Shown: positions 11,036 through 25,310, counted from the first letter of the stretch. The stretch is DNA of 64,000 nt from Amphibalanus amphitrite (GCF_019059575.1 NW_024882205.1:1-64000), one strand, 5' to 3'. The notes: generated by a model not told the origin, from the letters alone. Translations and numbers: made by a program.

Positions 11036-11384
11036 TTTAAACGACCACGCACACATGTTTACTACATACCCCACTGCGACCAAACCTCAGTTCCCCAACA
11101 GACCATCTATATCAGTGCCACCAAAGGTCAACTCACACCGGCCCACCGATGGCAGAGGTCACCCAGCTCCGACAGTTCCGCGAAGGCCGCCTCCCAGCGC
11201 GCCCCAGACACGATCGGCGCCCACTCCGCGCCGTCGGCAGGTAATGTGATATTTTCTTTATGTGCACGTCGCCGCTTGACAATGGCGGCGGCTATAGTTT
11301 GTGCTTAATCAGTCTGCGCATCTCTCATTAGGAAGTCACGGAGCGGCCATAGAGCGGCTGGAGGCCGGCTGCATTTCCATCTGG
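11036..11384. other. Non-coding, nothing recognised
   Basis: GC-balanced unique sequence without a convincing reading frame. Confidence 0.4.
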
Positions 11385-11610
11385 CCCTGTGGCCCTGGAG
11401 ATCTCAGCAGTCAGCAGGGGAGGCAGGGACACTCCTTGGGGGAGAGTCCGAGTTCCATGTGACCATGGGGCTGTCAGCACTCAGCAGGGGAGGGATGACA
11501 CTCCTAGAAGCTGTGCTTGAGTTCCATGTGACCGTGGGGCTGTCAACACTCCGCGGAGGAGGGCGGGGACACTCTTAGAGGATGCACGCTAGAGTTCCAT
11601 GAGAGTGCCA
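11385..11610. repeat. About 70-bp tandem repeat, 3 copies
   Basis: The unit is anchored by GTTCCATGTGACCATGGGGC and continues through CAGCACTCAGCAGGGGAGG and GACACTCCTAG. Anchors lie at 11452, 11521 and 11594, spaced 69 and 73 bp. The first unit starts within GTGGCCCTGGAGATCTCAGC near 11390. Confidence 0.8.
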
Positions 11611-12065
11611 CCGTGAAGCTAACAGTACCTACTCAGCCAGAAAAGGGTTGGCCCTCCCCAGGTATGCTAATCGTGCAGATCTCAACAGTCCGCTGGAAAG
11701 GATACCCCATATTATGGTGCTGAGCATCCCTGTCCAACGCTCTTACAGTCCTTTACGGGAATATCTAGGTACATGTGCAACATTTCCCCTTTGCCCTAGC
11801 AGTAAACGTTACATTCGGTTTTTTAAACGTCTGTTGCTGCCGACACCACCTGAGCCAATGCTCAACACCGAGGGCTGATGCAGTAGGTTTCCAGATGATC
11901 CTTTGAGTGAAACCTGCAACTCGCAGATCAAGACGAGCCTGTGAGGTATCGCCCAGCTTTCACTGATGCAATGCTGCGCTAATGGCAGATGGAATAGATT
12001 GCCGTCATGGATGATCGGGTGCCTTCCTGGTAGGTAGCGGTCAGACAACAGAAAGAGACAGACAG
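11611..12065. other. Non-coding, nothing recognised
   Basis: Unique sequence. No gene or structured repeat seen. Confidence 0.4.
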
Positions 12066-12076
12066 ACAGACAGAGC

Positions 12077-12130
<54 letters not shown>
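12066..12130. repeat. (GA)n microsatellite
   Basis: A GACAGACAGACAGA lead-in is followed by about 26 uninterrupted GA units. Frames read through it are low complexity only. Confidence 0.97.
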
Positions 12131-12131
<1 letters not shown>

Positions 12132-15100
12132 GCTGCTGTCGCCGATCTCGGCACCTCCATTCGGCCGCTCGTTTGGCGCTATCCCGCCGACTGTCACTGT
12201 TTATCTTGCTGAACTCTTTCAAAGCCCACTATCATCTGCCCGCTTTATACGGCCGATCTCTGCTAGTTAATAGGATTTTATGTGACCATTTGTCAGCGTC
12301 CAGTCGGGTACGGCTGTGACCTGCCTCCGGGGTCAGCCGCCGTGTCTCTGCAGTCGCAGCCGAGCGGACCGGCTAGTCGCAGAGTCGTCTGCAGTTGCAA
12401 ACAGCAGTCGTATAGGGGCGCCTGCAGTACCAGTTACCGGGGCAGTTCGCAGTCAAAGTTGCAGTCGCATGGTAGCCCGCAGTCACAGTCGGCAGTCGCA
12501 GTCACGGGGTAGGTTTGCACTGCAGTTACAATCTTCGCGCAGTCCATGTGCATTGTGCACTGTGCAAGGCACTGGACAGTGGACACTGTTCTGCGCGGTC
12601 GGCTGCCTGGGCCAATGTGGCAACCTGCATATCCCTGGTGCGACCGTCGCAGGCAAGACTGAAAAACCGAGGGTACAACCCAAAAGGATCCAGGGTCGGA
12701 GCATGCCAGGGTCATCAACAAGACGCACCTGCCGACCTGAGCCCAGTCAGGTGACCTGTGCCATTCGTCCCATTGCAGGTCAGGCGACCCGCGCAGAAAG
12801 CTCGGCAGATGCCGGTGATATGCCGCACAGACATCAGCCGAGTAATTGCATCCTGCCAAAGTTATCCGCCGAGGCCGTCAGCTAATTATGGGCGCAGTGC
12901 GCTACAAGCTCGTATTAATTACATAAACGCTCTGTTTAGCCGCGCCAGCCGCCGGAGAGTTATTGTGGACCGGCCTCGAGCCGCGCCTGCAGCCGGCACC
13001 GTGTTATTAGTCTGCATAATATCGCGGTCGGCCGGCCGGAGCTCCGCACTCGGCGCTCCTCGTGACTACACACCGGCGCGGCGGCCGGCCCGGGCAGGAC
13101 CTGACCTCGGCCCGGGTCAGCCGTGAGGTCAGACACAGGCCAGCCCTGCCAACGTCAGCCCTGGATCAGCCTGACGGTAAGGTCGGCTCTTCTGAACGGT
13201 GAGGTGAGCCGTCCGACGCGTCCTCAGTTACGAAATGACCGACAGAAGCTCGTTCGCTATCCTTGGCTTTGGACCTAAGTACCGAAAATGGCCCAGACAC
13301 CGACCCTGACCACGTTCTAGGTGCCAGCGCCTTCTCATTTGGCTGATTTCTATCAGCCAGTCAATGGCAAATGTCTCACCTCTCACCATTGCAGTGTAGC
13401 GGGCCGTCAGCTGGCTCCTTCTAGCAGAACGATTGAGCCCTGCGCGGCCTCGATCAGACTTTTACTTCGCCGCAACCAATCACTCATCATTCCTTGGTCC
13501 CTCTCCATGGCTATTGCCAGTTATAATCCCGACCCTGAGCACTACGGTACCGGCCCCTGTCGCTACCCAGCCAGTCACTGGTTACTGGCGTTACCATCCC
13601 GTCTCTGACGGTCCGGCCGCCGTGACCAGCTCCGATCGGCGCGGACCACCGGCGGCCGGCCTCGATAGCCGGGTCGCCGCCGGGGCGGATACCGGCCGAC
13701 CACGAACGCTGACGTCTCCATAATTCCTCGCCGCCCCGGGCGGACGTGCAACACGTCGTAAAGGCCGGCATCCGACAGTGCGTAATTAAATAACGCCGCA
13801 ACTGTGATTAGCAAGTGTTAACCACACCTTGTCTATCATTATGTCTTCATTAGTTGCGCCGGTGCCAGTAAGGGCGAGTTTTGCAGCGTCGTTCCAGCGG
13901 ACCGCGGCCATATTAGACGCCGATTTGCATGCTCTTTTCGTGACTGGCGGCGATTTTGCACGAGTTTTTGCACGGCCGGCGACCGGTGGTCCGTGCAGCC
14001 GCGGCGCCTCTTCCCGAGATCGCGTTCACCCCTGACGCCATTATGAATTATGAATATTACTTGGGCATCGGTTTAAAGGTGGCTCAATTTTTCGGCGGTT
14101 TGCCGGTCGGCGTTTATGACGAGTGTGCCGGGGGCGGCCGTCCGGCGCCGCCCACCGCGCTGCGCCCGCCGGCTCCCAGCCGGCTAACAGAGTCATCAGG
14201 GGAGCGACCGCCGCGCCGGCGATAAAACGCCGCCGCCGCGCCGCCAAGAAATTCCTAAATAAAACACTAAGTGGTGATGTTCCCACACTGCAAACGCAAA
14301 CGAGGCCATTCGCAATTTGCAGCGGCATTCATCTTGGGTCGCGTTTACGGCTGTTAATTAGAGGGCACATCTCTCGGCTGAGCTCTGTTTCATTATTGAG
14401 AGACGGGTTCAGACGAGTGGATTAGAGCTTCAGAAGCAACAGCTGAGACACAGGGCTGTGTTGGGCAGGTCGCAATGTTTCCTGACGATGTTCCCAGTAG
14501 TTGGAGCAATCAGTGTTTGTTCACGCGCGGGTGAAATGTGAATAATAACAGTCACTGATGCTGAGGTCGATATCAAGCCCTGCGAGCTACTGCAGGGCAA
14601 TGCTGACGGAGGGAGCTGACGACATTCCGACGGCGAGAAAAATGCGAAAGTGGCGCTCCGCTAACAAGGCAGGGCGCTCGCATAAGATCCTCTCTGATAG
14701 GGTAACTGCAGGTCGGTCCAATTTGCTCCCTCCGCTCCGCACCCATTTATCAAGGCCGGCTTTGAGCTGCTGACAGAGCCGGCCGATTTGCAGCCCCTTC
14801 CACCCGCACCAGTTCGCTGTAATTTACTCGTGACGCGCTCCCGGCACCCGTCGCGTCCCTACTTTGATCTGACAACATGCAGCGATTTCGAATTCCATAA
14901 CGTCTTCAAATCGAGGTTGTGGTTCAGAGAAGATTTAATATGTTGAGCATTTGTCCCATTTCGCATGCATGGATGCGAGACCAAAGCTTTTTGGCGTGAT
15001 TTTTCAGCTGTTTTATTGGATCTCGTAGTCCTGCCAGGAATCGTCTGGGACCTGCCACAACAAACCGACGCGGGCGGGAACCAGAGTGCGGAAACATCGT

Positions 15101-18095
15101 AATCCCGCAAATCTGTTTTGTCGGCTGAGCTAAGCTTCTCAGCGTTCGTCGGGCGGCGGCCAGTCAAAGGCCGGCTGTCTGGAGTCCCGCCGAGCCACTG
15201 AAGGAGCAGGCTTCAGAGGAGCGGACACCGACAGCGACAGGCCCGTGCAGAGCTGAGACAGCAGCGGGCCGCGGCTGTGAGAATGCAGGGAACAGGCACC
15301 GAACCCGGAACAAGGAACGAGCAGTAGCAGCAGTAGCATGGCCTTAGATAGACAACGAACGAAGAGCAGCAGCAGGCATCAGCGGCATGTAACAGAGAAC
15401 AAGGAACGGATAGCAGTGGCAGACTTCGGGGGTAACGAACAGACAACAATAACAGCTGTAGTGGTCAACTATGCTGCAAAAGTTGGCGGCAAAGAGCCAC
15501 TAAGCAGCAAGTCACACTGGAAAGACAAAGAGGGTTTTCTTAGGACGGCCCGAAAACAGAAGACTACCCCGGAGTGAATTCTGCGCATGTTCTCGAAGGG
15601 TTTGACGGCGTCTCCTTAGCATCTTCTGCCACCCTGAGGGCACTGCCGGAGTGTTCTGTGGCGCCCGCGGGTCGGCCGTGCCGCCGGGCGCGCGGCGCTG
15701 ACCGGCAGGGCGGGCCTGCCCGGTCGCCGCCGCTCTAATGGCAGGGTGTCACGCGGCATATCGTCACCGGGGGCCGGGCCCGTGCCGGCGCCGCTCCGCC
15801 GGGGGTCACAAAAACGGCCCACCGACGGCACCGAGCAGCCGTTACACACGGCCCGCCCGCCGGCCGACCCTTGTGACCACGGACAAAATACACTCACCTC
15901 GAAAATACGGCCGGCGCTAAAAACGATAATTATATCAAACAAGGTAAACTAAAAACTCTGACATCGCTATTAGCATATATAATAAGAAAATCATACACAT
16001 CTTCGCACATTGTAATGTCGCCTAATAAAATTTAAAGCTTTGGAGCATAAACAGTTTTATTAGGAAACCCAATACTTCAGTGAAGTAAAGATGGTCCTCA
16101 ACATTCTGAAAGAAAAATACGGCTTCGTCAGCGCGCGACGGATTTCTAATTAATGTTCCACTAAAAGCATTACAAGACCAATGACCAGTCACTACACAGG
16201 TTTAGAATTGGCAAGATAAGGGAGATTGATATGTTTTCGTCCACAACAGCTATGCAAATGAGCGCGGCCGCGGATCGACAGCGGTAACTGGCGATCTGTC
16301 GGCCGACGTGTCGGTCTGTCACCGGCGTCACCGCCACGGCAGCGCCTATCTGATCCCGGCTCGGCGCTGATGAGCATAAAACCATCACAACATAGACAGC
16401 TGAGTGGTGAGCCTCCGCGACACGACACGGTGATAGCCGCCACACGGTGATAGCCTGCACGGCACGGCACACGCGGCGGAGAACGTGCGTGATCAGTACC
16501 GGGCCACTCGACAGTAAACAATGAACAAAGAGGATGCTGAGTTTGACCCCTATCATTCACTCCTTCCGGACATGGACACATTTATCCATTCCTCATCATT
16601 CTCTTCGGCACATACAACCATCCGTCGACTCTCCGCGCTCGGCAGTCTGGTTAGACCGAAGCTTCCCTCTAAGGACCTCGCCATCCTTCGGTCACTCCCC
16701 TCTTCAGGTCCCTACGGACCTCTCTTATGGACCCTTCGTCGGTCCAGGTCTCAGAATCCCTTCAGCTCGGCGCTCGCGGACACCTCGGCCACACGAGGCT
16801 GCCCTCCACTGACAGATAACGACTGAATAAGCTCGCCAAAAGCCCAGGGGCGACTTTTATCTTCGTTCCGCAACACTGTCGGAATGAAAATATTACTTAG
16901 CTGCTGAGGAGAAAACACGGTTAAGTTAAAGGCGCGCCGGCCGGCAGAAGGAGAAGAAACGACCCCCGGGGGACACCGGGCCGGCCAACTTGCACGCCGT
17001 GTTTTTTCCGCGATAGTTATTTTCTCTTTGATAATTAAGTTTATATTTATATCCGACTCCCTGTTGCCGCCGCCAATTTACCGCTAAAAGCGGCGGTCTG
17101 AGTTGGATGTCACCGCGCGAGCGGCGCCATTCTGCGGGACGGACGTCGCCTCAGCGGGCCTGCGGACCACCACAATGGAACTCCGGCGTACACTTCCGGC
17201 GACCGCTTCCGGTGGCGGTACAACTGGGACCGGGACGCGGCTCCGGATCAGATCGAAACGCAGACAGAGTTCAGACTATAAAACACTGACCCGAATCAGA
17301 CCGAAACACAGTCACGGAGTATAGGGGTCAGTGTTCACTGTCCATATCACAACATAGTTAGCCCGGGATCAAGGCACAGCACTGTCCCAGATTAGAATGC
17401 TTGCAGCCGATCAGACCGAAACAGTCAATTAAAACACGATCCATATTCCATGTTGATTTTTCAAGCTGAACTCCAAAACTATCCGGACTAAACCACCGTT
17501 CTTTCCAGAAGAATACCTGACCCTGATTGGGACGAAACCTACATCAAAAAGGTCAATCAAGAAGAAAGGAGAACATCAGAAGAGGCCAATACAAAAAGTT
17601 CTTTTCGACCCCGAAAGAGGCTGAAACATGGCTTCCATTCAAACCACAATACCTAGGCTCAGTTCAGACCAAAGCGCAGCCAAGTTCCGGTCCAAACAAC
17701 TCCAGCTCCGACCAGATTGCAACATTTTTCGGGCGAAATACCAGCCGTCTTCGCTGAAATGTACCGGAGCAGAGCAGCAAAGAGGTGGTAATCGTAGAAG
17801 GTCGAACGGCTTTACGGTAAGGTCGGCGAGCTACCACAGAGCCTTGGGCTGATGCCTGGGCGGCGGTGTGACCCGTTCGATGATTCTATGTTGCCGGGGG
17901 CCGGTCGGGGAGGGATCGGAGCTCGCGGTGGCTGTTTTTTGTGTCGCCACGACGACGGCCCGGCTGTGCCGTAACAGCACCCTGGGGAGACAGAGCAGCC
18001 ATTACCGAGCGGCGGCCTCATCAGGGGCGCTGACACGGGCCGTGGAGAGTGGAGACGTCCGCACCAGGCCGTCCCACCATCACACTCACCTCCCT
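12131..18095. other. Unique GC-rich non-coding DNA with AT-rich islands
   Basis: No coding gene seen. At 12350-12510 a degenerate GCAGTCGCAGT repeat forms a low-complexity patch. AT-rich islands with homeodomain-type TAATTA or ATTAAT cores lie in GC-rich sequence at 12885-13030, 13770-13850, 14040-14110, 14250-14420 and 16990-17090. At 17160-17760 a loose motif resembling GATCAGACCGAAAC recurs, suggesting a decayed tandem repeat of about 60-70 bp. Frames of 60-190 residues here are Arg/Pro/Ala-rich and overlap on both strands, as expected by chance at high GC. Confidence 0.4.
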
Positions 18096-18108
18096 CCCCC
18101 CCCCCCCC
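18096..18108. repeat. Poly-C run, 13 bases
   Basis: An uninterrupted C run within a pyrimidine-rich stretch. Its length may be unreliable in sequencing. Confidence 0.95.
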
Positions 18109-21100
18109 GGCCAGCCACCCCCGCGCAGCGGCCGCCGGCGGTGGGGGCTGGGTGGCAATCATCGAATTGGCTGGAGTGTGCACGATGGCTAAGTGGATGC
18201 CTAACAAATGAATGCTACAATGCTGAGGAAAATAAACGATCCGGGATGTTTTGCGTTTGTTTCTGGACAAAGACAAAATGACAAAGGAAGTAAGGCCCAT
18301 TGACATACGACTGCGAGAAAAGGATACTGCTTTTTAAGTAAAACGTTTTTTTTTTTACTTCGAGTTGAGCTCCAATCAGCATTCGCCATGAGTGATGAGT
18401 AGCCTCCCATTTGTAAGAGGATTGTTTGGGGTTTTCCAAATAAAACTTGCCGACAATACTTACTATTGCATAAATTTAATAAACAGATTACCAAAGGTTT
18501 TTCCTTTGTTTAAATTTCCAATGTTGAAATTTCAATCCACATTGGAAAAGACATGGAATTTAAAAAGGCCAAAAAGTCCTTCATACAAAATATTGGACGG
18601 ACTTAAAAAGCATCTGAAAGGCATACATAGGTATTTGAAGGACAAGATACAGGGTCTGTTCCCGTGGCTAATCTAAAAAAGGAGAAAAATCAGAGGAGGT
18701 TGGATGAGCTTCGAGGAGAGCCATTTTAGAGCAGCCACGGGAACATTTCTGTGGGGAAATCAGCTGTTTGTGGGCTGGAACAATGGACGACTTCTGGCGC
18801 ACGAACAGTGATTATGAGATAAACATTGCTTTCAAATAAATGCCGACGAATAAATATTGCAAATCACTATTCAAAAATGCCAATTATCCTCGTCAATCCC
18901 AGCAATTATTTCACGGCGATCAAATCTCATTTATGAACGTCATACGTTTGCATTACGTCATACGTGCGCCAATACCTATATGTCTACCAGGGCATTATCC
19001 AGAAATCCAACTCCCGTTTGGGATGAGGGAGGAGGACAACAGTGGTGGCGAGATGAGGAATCGGGGTGAGCTTAGAGGAGCTTGGAGGAGCGACGGAAAC
19101 GATTTTTTTTTTAACGAGAGGTTAGAGGAGCTTAGAGGAAGTTGGAGCAACAACGGGAACAGACTCGCAGTGCCTATAATAATCATCAAATGTTATTCCT
19201 TTCCTCTCACTGTCACTATGCTGTAAAGCGAGCCCAGATTGCCTCAACAGACATGGTTCAGCAGCCCAGGAACACGAGACGTTCAGCGGCTCAACACCAC
19301 TCGCCGTATGCCCCGTTCCTTTGACAGGGGGTTTCAGACCTAGACCTCTCTCCGAGAAAACCCCAGACTTAGCTCGGTATTGAGATGCATGTCGTCCCGT
19401 GGCATTTCCTCCTCAGATAATGCAATCAAAGAACACAGGAATGTATATCTTTGTGGTGCTCTTCATTGTTCAATAAAATATTGCATGTTTAAGTACCTAA
19501 TATGTCATGCAAATTCACAGATGTCACTTAGAAAGTTCATTCATAAAAAAATAATGCTCCAGCAGAATTACCATACCTTCACGAAGTTAGTTTTGAGACC
19601 TTTTTAGTTTACCAACTTCTTGCACTAACAATGCAAATTCATCAGAGTTCGTGATAATCTTTCCGTCCTTCCTACACGAAGCGCTACTTTGCTATAGATA
19701 AGCTGATGGAAGGTGTGTTCCTACGACGCTACCTGCCTTTGATTGTATATTCCAGCGATACAGATCCTTCAGCAGGTACAGTTGTTGACGGCACTTCCCA
19801 CGGAAAATAAAACACTCCTCGACAAAAATCGTCACGAAGCCTGCCAGTGACATCCAGCCAGGCATTTGTTGCAATCTGTGAGCGGCTTGAACATCAGCTA
19901 TCTCGTATGCAAATGCCTGCGGCGCTGTCCAAATACTGTGACCGCCTGACGGGGAGTGGGGGACGTTTTCCTGTTTGGTGACACAGGGCCGAGGCATGCT
20001 GTCACCGTACGGTGCCCCACCTGGTGAGCGGCACATCCGACCGGGCAAATAACAGTACCTAGAGCAGCCCCGGCGCTTTATACACCCTACTGCCGCAGTC
20101 CTCAGATAACATCGAAATACAGCTCCTTTCATACATATTGCACAGTACACACGACACACCCAACCGACGCAATTCACAAAACAATTGATATCGAAACTCA
20201 AAACACTTCAGGAGATCGAAAACACACGCGGAACTATGATCAAGAAGGTACGCAATTATGCATGTCCTTGGTATGCAGCTGAACACTGCGTGTAATTATA
20301 CATCCGACATGCCTCCTCCCATTACGAACTTCTCGCGCTTATACGGCTCGTTACCTTCATCAAAAGTTGGCAGTAAATACAGGGTCCAACACTTCCACAA
20401 ATGTAGTGCGTTGCTCCAGCGTACGAACCCAGAAATAAAGACTTGTGAAGTGTTCATCGTCCACCGACCAGATACATACTAATCACTCAGAAGCAGCTGC
20501 TCCGTGCGGTTGTTCATGTTATGAAGGCATGGCTGCCCGGCCCGGAGACTGGAGCGCCGCGCTGCGCATAACACCAACCGTAGGTATATGTAATAACGCG
20601 AGTTCCTGTGGCGTTACACCCAGTGTAGTGCCACGTCAATGTAAGACCACATCCAGACCAGTCAGTCTCACCAGTCGTAAATGCAGTTGTGGCGATTAAA
20701 GCACCCCGCCCCAATCCATTGGACGGCCAAAATCGAGATACTAATCGCATCCAAATACTGGGCGCTGGAGCCCGTGTCTTGAGACCAAAAGTAACACAAT
20801 AATAAGCTTTTATCAAACGGGACTTACAACTCAACAAAATGAAGCCAGGCACAGATGCGATGCATGATGTTTTTTTAAGCACTGCATGCCAATGTTAACA
20901 ATCTTAAATCAATGTTAAAAAATCTTAACATTAATTCGAAGCGCACGATATGTTTTAACAAGTCATATTGAAATCAGTGTGTATAACTATATTATGTAAC
21001 TACCTTACTGCAAAGCCAAACTTCTATAGGTGTGCTGCCATATTCACACCAGCTTGGTGTCATAACAGCTTCGACCCAATAAGCCTGTCTCGCGCGTATC

Positions 21101-24100
21101 TAAACTTCGTCAAACAAATATGCAAATGTATTTTGACGGTTAAATTCGCAATCAGCTTCCAAGCGACGCAGCAACACGCCGCGCCGCAGCACGTTTGAAA
21201 CATGTTCTCACATTTACCAGTACCTTAAACTTTGACGTTTCCAATTTTCTTCTCTCGATGCAAGGCTGTGATCAGTTGCAGATGAACGACGCGAAGACGC
21301 CACAAGTTCTGCTCTTCACAGAGCTACACCGCTGAAGGCAATCTTCTCGAGGATTTCAACTTCGCGGCGCAAATACAAACACGACTGAGAAACTGATGCA
21401 TGTAAAACGCGCCTACGGGATGTCATCATCAAACTGAACAGATGTCTATAAATAGATCTTTCGATACTGCCGGCACTGCGGTTGTCCTGTGCGTGTCGGT
21501 TCATCCGTACATCGAACCCGTACTTGTCTCTCCTCAATGTTACAGAACTGTCTTAGATCGTGCGAACGACTGTCCGTCCAACATTGGTCCCCAGCCGTGC
21601 TAGCATCGCCGAATACCTGCATGAGGTATGCAACGTCCAACTTTTTAATGAACGTTCCATAACTCCTAATGAAGGAAGGTCGGATTTTCGTCCGTGTTCT
21701 TTGTGAGTCATAACAATGCCACAAGTCGGCCGTGGGAACACAACACGTTTTTAAAGAACTTTGGCTTAGTTAGGAGGATGTGAGTTAAGCCAGCAAAAGA
21801 CAGTAAACAGAGAGCCAGCAGTCGCATACATTTTCAGAAGAAAGACAGAGAGACAACAGGCGTCATCAAATGACCAAAATTATCAATAGTATTCAAATGG
21901 CCAGCAAAATGGTATACAATGCTGTACGAGGTAATCAACCACCAAAAGCAGCCAGATACCAGACGTGCGGAGGGAGGGGTAATACAGCGGTGACTCCTCC
22001 TTCCTCACTGTCATTACGAAGGTAATCGTACAGTGACCACGAGAGGGGTGCCAGGCGACAGACTGCACCTATGCCAGGCTATAGCGGGATATATGGCGCT
22101 ATAGCTTGCCCCTACATCTTTCCCTGTCATTTCCCGACGCACGCTGTCAGGGAAATGGTCATTTTTCATTCAAATGGGCTAAATAAAGGCCGGCTTATTA
22201 ACGGAAAATGTCCAACACGACTAAAACCTAATATAAGGTGATCATATTTTAGTACCAAAAGATAACGCAGCATTATATAGATGACCGTGTAACGCAACGA
22301 CATCGACTGCAAATTACTGTCTAATTTGAGCCAGGGGAGGGAATTCAAGGTCTCACGAGGCCACATCCAATTAGTCAATGTAGTTTGTTTGGCCACATTC
22401 TGTCGTCTTTATCGACGCGGAGATAAATTAGTGATGGCTGCTGAGCTCGGCCGGATGGGCCAGTTTGACACCCTCTGATCTCAGCGGGCCTGTCAGCGCC
22501 CTGTTTGGGGTGGCACCGCTCCAGGCGGGGACGGCTGCCGGCCGGCTGAGCACGCAGACACGCAGCCCGGCGGCCGGTCATGCAGAGGGTGCCACATACC
22601 AAATGACATTCGAATTGTGACGGATGGAAATGTCTCGATTTGTACCCATAAGACGTCAAAAGACATCAGATTCCCAGGTACATTCCCGTAAGTCATCAGA
22701 AGCTTGCATCTTATTAGTTGCAGTCCAGTAAAATTGAAACAAAAACAGAATCTGAGCAGACAAATGAAAAGGCATAAGTCAAGTCGATAAGGCATGGGAT
22801 AAACAATTATCCAAGGAACTCCACGACACATTACACTATTCAGGAGGCAATACAACTGGAACGTTCATGTTCTCTATGGCTTAAGATGCCTATTTTACCT
22901 AGCATGTTCGTCATTGCATACGCAGGGAGCTCCGTTTCATGAAGCTGGTCCGATTACTATGATGGCAGTCAACCGAATTAGGGACACGGACGGTTGAAAT
23001 GCTGTTATCATGCTATACATCACATCCTTGAGCCTTTGGATCATCAGGCATATTCAGCTGCCATTGGGATTCTCCAGCTTATGTTCGCGAATAGCATTTC
23101 ATTACGAATAATGTGTGTACCTGCATTGGGAAATAGGATTACATTGCAAAACTAATCTTACATGACAAGACCAAAGCTGTGATGTGATCGTATCTAAATT
23201 GCAATAAACCTGTCAATCCGCACCAAATCGTGGAGCAGAGCCGAGCTCGCTTCTGCTTAAACCATTCTATTGATGAGATCGACATACTTGGACGTGATTG
23301 TATCCTATTGCAAGGTCTTTCAGCACCTGGGATTGAGTTTCTAACGTTACCGACAAGTAGCGGCCGCTATCACGCCGCCTCTGAGACCGCCATTGAGTGT
23401 CGGTTTCTCATTAGAGTCAGATCCGTGTGCGGTAGTCCTGGTCGGTCCCTCGGGTCATCTCAGAGGTCACGCATCTTGTCGCGGTGACACGGCGAGTAAC
23501 ACAGCGCGGAGAACGGAAACAGCGGACCCTACATAACCGTACCCGTCGGCCGTCCTGGACTTTTGGAGTGTCAATTAACTATTGAGCTGAGCATCCTGTC
23601 TCGTTGAATGGAAATCGTGCCTCAACACCAGGAACTATACTATTGAAGCCATTCTATTTCAATACACTCCAGAAATAAAAACAAGAAAGACTAATTCATC
23701 AATCCTTACGAAACTACCACAAAATTTACCTAATTAACTTCACCAATGTCTTTTTGCAGTTAATCTAAAAAATGGATTTTGTAGCCGATTACTTTGCCAG
23801 CGTATTTTGATACTCCTCGGTTAATTGGACTCTACATCTTTTGGTAAATCACCAAGTCTGGATGTGAACTGTGAAAGCCTTTGCCGTTGTAGCGAGATTA
23901 CGTGTTCGTTCTCACCAGAGAGGTTGAAACAGAAAGTTCTATCTAAATCACCACTCATCAGCCATCACACGGTCAACCGTTCAACCAGCGCTGACCCGGC
24001 GACCCGCCAGTTCAACCAGTCGGCTCAGCGGCAGAGCTGCGCGCAAGGCTCGGCACTGTCCGTCTGTTGATACGAGTGGCCGGCTTTTCGCAGGTCAACA

Positions 24101-24819
24101 ACAGCTCAGTCGGCAGGCAGGGGCACTTGACGCACCCGTTCACAGCACCCGTCTAATGTCGACAGATGTCGGACGGTCGGACGGACGGACGGACGGTCGG
24201 ACGAAGGGTTCGGCGGTCGGGTTCGCACTTTTTCCCCAACCCTTGGCGCCAGACAGGAAGGGTCCAAACACCTCGTGCGCCGCCTCCCCACGCAGAATAA
24301 ACATTTTTTTATTTGACTTTTACGCCTAATTGGATTCCAGGCTCCATTTTATTGGAATGTGGCTCGGTCAATATGCGTTTTCACCTACGTGAGAAGAGTA
24401 CCATGGCCGGCTCGGTGCTAGGGGAGCAGCGGGTAGAGGAACGGAAGAAGAGAGGGAGGGAGCCGCTGCCGATGGGAGCGGAGGGGGAAGGGTGTCCCGA
24501 CAGATCAGTCTTGTCGCGATCGACGGGGATCAATCGAACACGGTGCTGGCAAACGCGGGGCTCGAGGAGCGGCGCGAGCGGGAACGAGCGGGGCGGTGCG
24601 GGCGGTGGGGAGGGGCGCAGCTGAGATAGGGAGAGCAGCATAGAAAACGAGAGGGTACAGCAACATGGCAATGAGGTAGGCAATAATAATGGGTAGGTGA
24701 CATGTTTAATCTCTGCGCATGAACCAACCAAAGGTTTATAAAAATGTGATAGACAAGTTAGCACAACGCAACGCTCAACGTTAAAATTATTTTTTAACAA
24801 GCTCTTGTTAAAAAACATT
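18109..24819. other. Unique non-coding DNA with small palindromes
   Basis: No gene recognised. A 10-bp inverted repeat TTTCCAATGT/ACATTGGAAA lies at 18515-18548. At 18690-19150 the phrase GAGGAGCTTAGAGGAG recurs in decayed form. An 8-bp inverted repeat CTATAGCG/CGCTATAG lies near 22079-22104. A (GGAC)n-type run lies at 24170-24206. A 12-bp perfect hairpin TTTTTTAACAAG/CTTGTTAAAAAA with a 2-base loop lies at 24790-24815, immediately before the next transposon. Weak minus-strand frames at 21316-21740 have a mixed composition and may be a decayed coding remnant, but I cannot assign them. Confidence 0.35.
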
Positions 24820-24823
24820 TTAA

Positions 24824-25310
24824 AGGGACCCTCCCACCTTCAAAAAAGTTGATGAATTGGCATGAAAGTGATGTCGCTCGGTTCAGAAAGAGCGAAAACG
24901 AATATCTACCAAATTTCACCGAAAAATATTCACCGGTTTTCAAGATATTAGACTTTTACTTTTGTTTGCTTTTTTGGGATCTCCGCTGTTTCTAGGGTTT
25001 CTAGCAACTTTATTTTAGAAGTGCGGCGTTTGCGGCAGATGTTGCGCGCAAATAGCATATACCACCGCGTGCTACAAAACGTTTTAGTCAAACATTTAAA
25101 AATCGTTAGATATTTGCGCTGACGTCACACATTCAGAGGGGTATTCCTAAGCATTAGCCCCTCTGAATCAAAATGCTGCAATTTTAAAATTCAATATTTC
25201 CGATCTAAGGCATTTCTCGATGTTGTGAGTGCCGAAACCGGTAATTGTGAGCCAGGGACCCCATTTTGGCTATCTCAACTCAAATCTAATGTGAAGGTGG
25301 GAGGGTCCCT
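24824..25310. mobile_element. Kolobok-like MITE, 487 bp, TTAA target duplication
   Basis: The ends are perfect 19-bp inverted repeats, AGGGACCCTCCCACCTTCA on the left and its complement on the right. They are flanked by TTAA at 24820-24823 and 25311-25314. Together the ends read TTAAAGGGA, matching the TTAAAGGRR signature I recall for the T2/Kolobok superfamily. piggyBac elements also duplicate TTAA but normally begin with C. The interior has no coding capacity and is AT-rich. It holds an 11-bp inverted repeat ATTCAGAGGGG/CCCCTCTGAAT at 25131-25168. The right subterminal phrase GGCTATCTCAACTCAA is shared with the 3-kb element at 38400-41416, so the two are one family. Confidence 0.85.

Noticed and set aside
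11809..12222. Minus-strand frames with Ser-Leu runs
   Set aside because: Created by the (GA)n tract.
21316..21741. Overlapping minus-strand frames that looked like a decayed coding fragment
   Set aside because: Composition is suggestive but no motif could be placed, so no feature is called.
24824..25310. piggyBac assignment for the TTAAAGGGA element
   Set aside because: TTAA duplication alone would allow it, but the ends begin with AGGGA and not CCC, which fits Kolobok better.
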